From NCBI GenBank assembly GCA_017529175.1, contig JAFXNX010000231.1, positions 1 through 7,158 of the forward strand: a DNA stretch of 7,158 nucleotides, read 5' to 3'. The DNA is from Clostridia bacterium. Its GTDB lineage: Bacteria; Bacillota_A; Clostridia; Oscillospirales; CAG-272. Of the stretch, positions 5,708 to 7,158 are shown piece by piece (position 1 is the stretch's first letter; the number at the start of each line of letters is the position of its first letter). Under the pieces are notes generated by a model. It was not told where the DNA came from, did no database searches, and was given only the letters and a program-made list of their open reading frames with translations. The position numbers and the translations under genes were made by a program.

Positions 5708-7158
5708 ATGACAATGTGTTCAAGATGCCACAAGAGAATAGCCGTGGTATTCATGACGAAGATAGAAAACGGCGAGACCAAGCAGGACGGTATCTGCATC
5801 AAGTGCGCCCGCGAGCTCGGTATAAAGCCGGTAAATGAAATGATAGATAAAATGGGGCTTTCGGACGACGATATCGACCGTATGAGCTCCGAGATAGAAA
5901 ATCTGATCGAGGGCGACGAGGAAGGTACGCTCGAGGGTATCATGGGATCCCTCGGCGGTCTTCCCGCAAAGCCGGACGGAGACGATGACGACGACTCCGC
6001 GGATTCGCGCGCTCCCGCGATCGACTTTTCGAAGCTCTCGTCTCCGGGGCAGAAACCTTTCGGCGGAAAGAAAAAGAAAAAAGAGCTGAAATTTCTGACG
6101 ACGTACTGCACGAATATGACGGAACGCGCTCGTATGGGAGCGCTCGATAACGTCGTAGGACGCGACCGCGAGTTATCGCGAGTGATACAGATACTCTGCC
6201 GCCGTCAGAAAAACAACCCGTGTCTGATCGGCGAGCCCGGAGTCGGAAAGACCGCGATCGCGGAGGCGCTCTCTCAAAGGATCGTCAGGGGAGAAGTCCC
6301 GTATCTTCTTAAAAACAAGGAGATATATCTTGTCGATCTGACGGCGCTCATCGCCGGAACGCAGTTCAGAGGACAGTTCGAATCCCGTGTCCTCGGACTT
6401 TTAGGAGAAGTCAAATCGCTCGGAAACATAATCCTCGTGATCGACGAGGTCCACAACATAGTAGGCGCAGGCGACGCCGAAGGCAGCATGAACGCCGCAA
6501 ACATACTTAAGCCCGCGCTCTCAAGAGGAGAGATACAGGTAATCGGAGCGACTACTCTCACCGAATACAGAAAATACATTGAAAAAGACACCGCGCTTGA
6601 AAGACGTTTCCAGCCGGTAATGGTCGAAGAGCCGAGCATGGAGGACACCGAAAAGATCCTTCAGGGCATCACGCATTACTACGAAGAATACCACTCAATA
6701 AATATCCCCGCGTCAGTGCTTTCGTATGCGGTATCGCTCAGCGAAAGATATATCACCGACCGCTATCTGCTCGACAAGGCGATAGACCTGATCGACGAGG
6801 CGTCGAGCCATATATCGCTCTCATCCCCCGAGATCAATGAAAAGCGCGAGTGCATGGATAAGCTGCGCGCTCTCGACAACGAGCGCGGCGGGCTTGAATC
6901 GAAGAACGAAAAATCAGACGAGGTGTACAAGCGTCTTGCGGAGATCAAAGCGGAATCCCTCTCGCTCGACGAGAGGATAAAAGAGCTCACACCTCTTTGC
7001 GACAAAGTCGAAATGAAGGTCTCGGACCTTGCGGACGTCATCGAGATATGGACGGGTATTCCCGCGTCGACCATAACGGAAGATGAATTTTCAAGACTCG
7101 AAGGTCTTTCTGACAGGATAAAGGAACGCATCGTCGGTCAGGACAAGGCGGTCGACGC
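5708..7158 (+). CDS. ClpE-like HSP100 ATPase with N-terminal zinc finger (3' partial)
   Basis: The first 483 residues of a two-domain AAA+ unfoldase; the frame is still open at the window edge. In order: a zinc finger C4-x2-C7-x22-C30-x2-C33, the spacing known from ClpE; a linker (34-127) with an Asp run (92-96) and a Lys run (121-125); AAA+ domain 1 with VVGRDRE (149-155), Walker A GEPGVGKT (175-182), Walker B ILVIDE (D246, E247), sensor-1 IGATT (near 279-283) and arginine-finger segment ERRF (298-301); a charged, probably coiled-coil middle segment (about 376-427); then WTGIP (448-452) and the start of AAA+ domain 2, IVGQDKAVD. There is no double Clp N-domain, so it is not ClpC or ClpB. By family it should unfold proteins, usually for ClpP. 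ClpP docking cannot be judged because that loop lies in the missing half. A non-canonical zinc-finger Clp paralogue is an alternative to true ClpE. Confidence 0.9.
   Translation, partial: MTMCSRCHKRIAVVFMTKIENGETKQDGICIKCARELGIKPVNEMIDKMGLSDDDIDRMSSEIENLIEGDEEGTLEGIMGSLGGLPAKPDGDDDDDSADSRAPAIDFSKLSSPGQKPFGGKKKKKELKFLTTYCTNMTERARMGALDNVVGRDRELSRVIQILCRRQKNNPCLIGEPGVGKTAIAEALSQRIVRGEVPYLLKNKEIYLVDLTALIAGTQFRGQFESRVLGLLGEVKSLGNIILVIDEVHNIVGAGDAEGSMNAANILKPALSRGEIQVIGATTLTEYRKYIEKDTALERRFQPVMVEEPSMEDTEKILQGITHYYEEYHSINIPASVLSYAVSLSERYITDRYLLDKAIDLIDEASSHISLSSPEINEKRECMDKLRALDNERGGLESKNEKSDEVYKRLAEIKAESLSLDERIKELTPLCDKVEMKVSDLADVIEIWTGIPASTITEDEFSRLEGLSDRIKERIVGQDKAVD

Noticed and set aside
4800..5723. 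Long open frame on the minus strand (about 307 codons) opposite the cvpA-family gene
   Set aside because: It lies antisense to two convincing genes, has no family motifs, is Ser/Thr/Arg-rich as expected from reading this codon bias backwards, and lacks a ribosome binding site.

Overview
The window looks like the chromosome of a Gram-positive Firmicute, most likely a Clostridia-class gut or rumen anaerobe of moderately high GC for that group. The grounds are the gene order ecfA1-ecfA2-ecfT-truA, typical of Firmicutes, strong AAGGAGG-type ribosome binding sites, and the downstream set of a DUF5711-like protein, a CvpA-family protein and a zinc-finger Clp ATPase. This placement is inference from gene content; no 16S or other taxonomic marker is present.

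Every gene lies on the + strand and spacing is tight. Bases 2-121 hold the last 39 codons of an unidentified upstream gene. Bases 144-2814 encode the energising module of an ECF (energy-coupling factor) vitamin/metal importer: two different ATPases (EcfA1, EcfA2; 4-base overlap) and the transmembrane coupling protein EcfT. No substrate-binding S component is present, which fits a group II ECF module that serves several S proteins encoded elsewhere. Bases 2826-3617 encode the tRNA pseudouridine synthase TruA.

Bases 3657-4943 encode a membrane-anchored, probably beta-propeller protein (DUF5711-like). Bases 4957-5688 encode a four-helix CvpA-family membrane protein. From 5708 to the window edge runs a ClpE-like HSP100 ATPase, cut off at the start of its second AAA+ domain. 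It has an N-terminal CX2CX22CX2C zinc finger in place of the usual Clp N-domain.

The only non-coding stretch above 40 bases is the 101-base gap between ecfA2 and ecfT. It holds a bulged hairpin, a TATAAT hexamer, and an ecfT ribosome binding site in the loop of a small hairpin. I saw no tRNA, rRNA, CRISPR array, insertion sequence, convincing terminator or other sign of a mobile element. Most of the window is housekeeping. The points most worth a second look are an LSGGP signature in EcfA2, a Cys in the second coupling motif of EcfT, the structured ecfA2-ecfT gap, and the linkage of two poorly understood envelope genes with the zinc-finger Clp ATPase.
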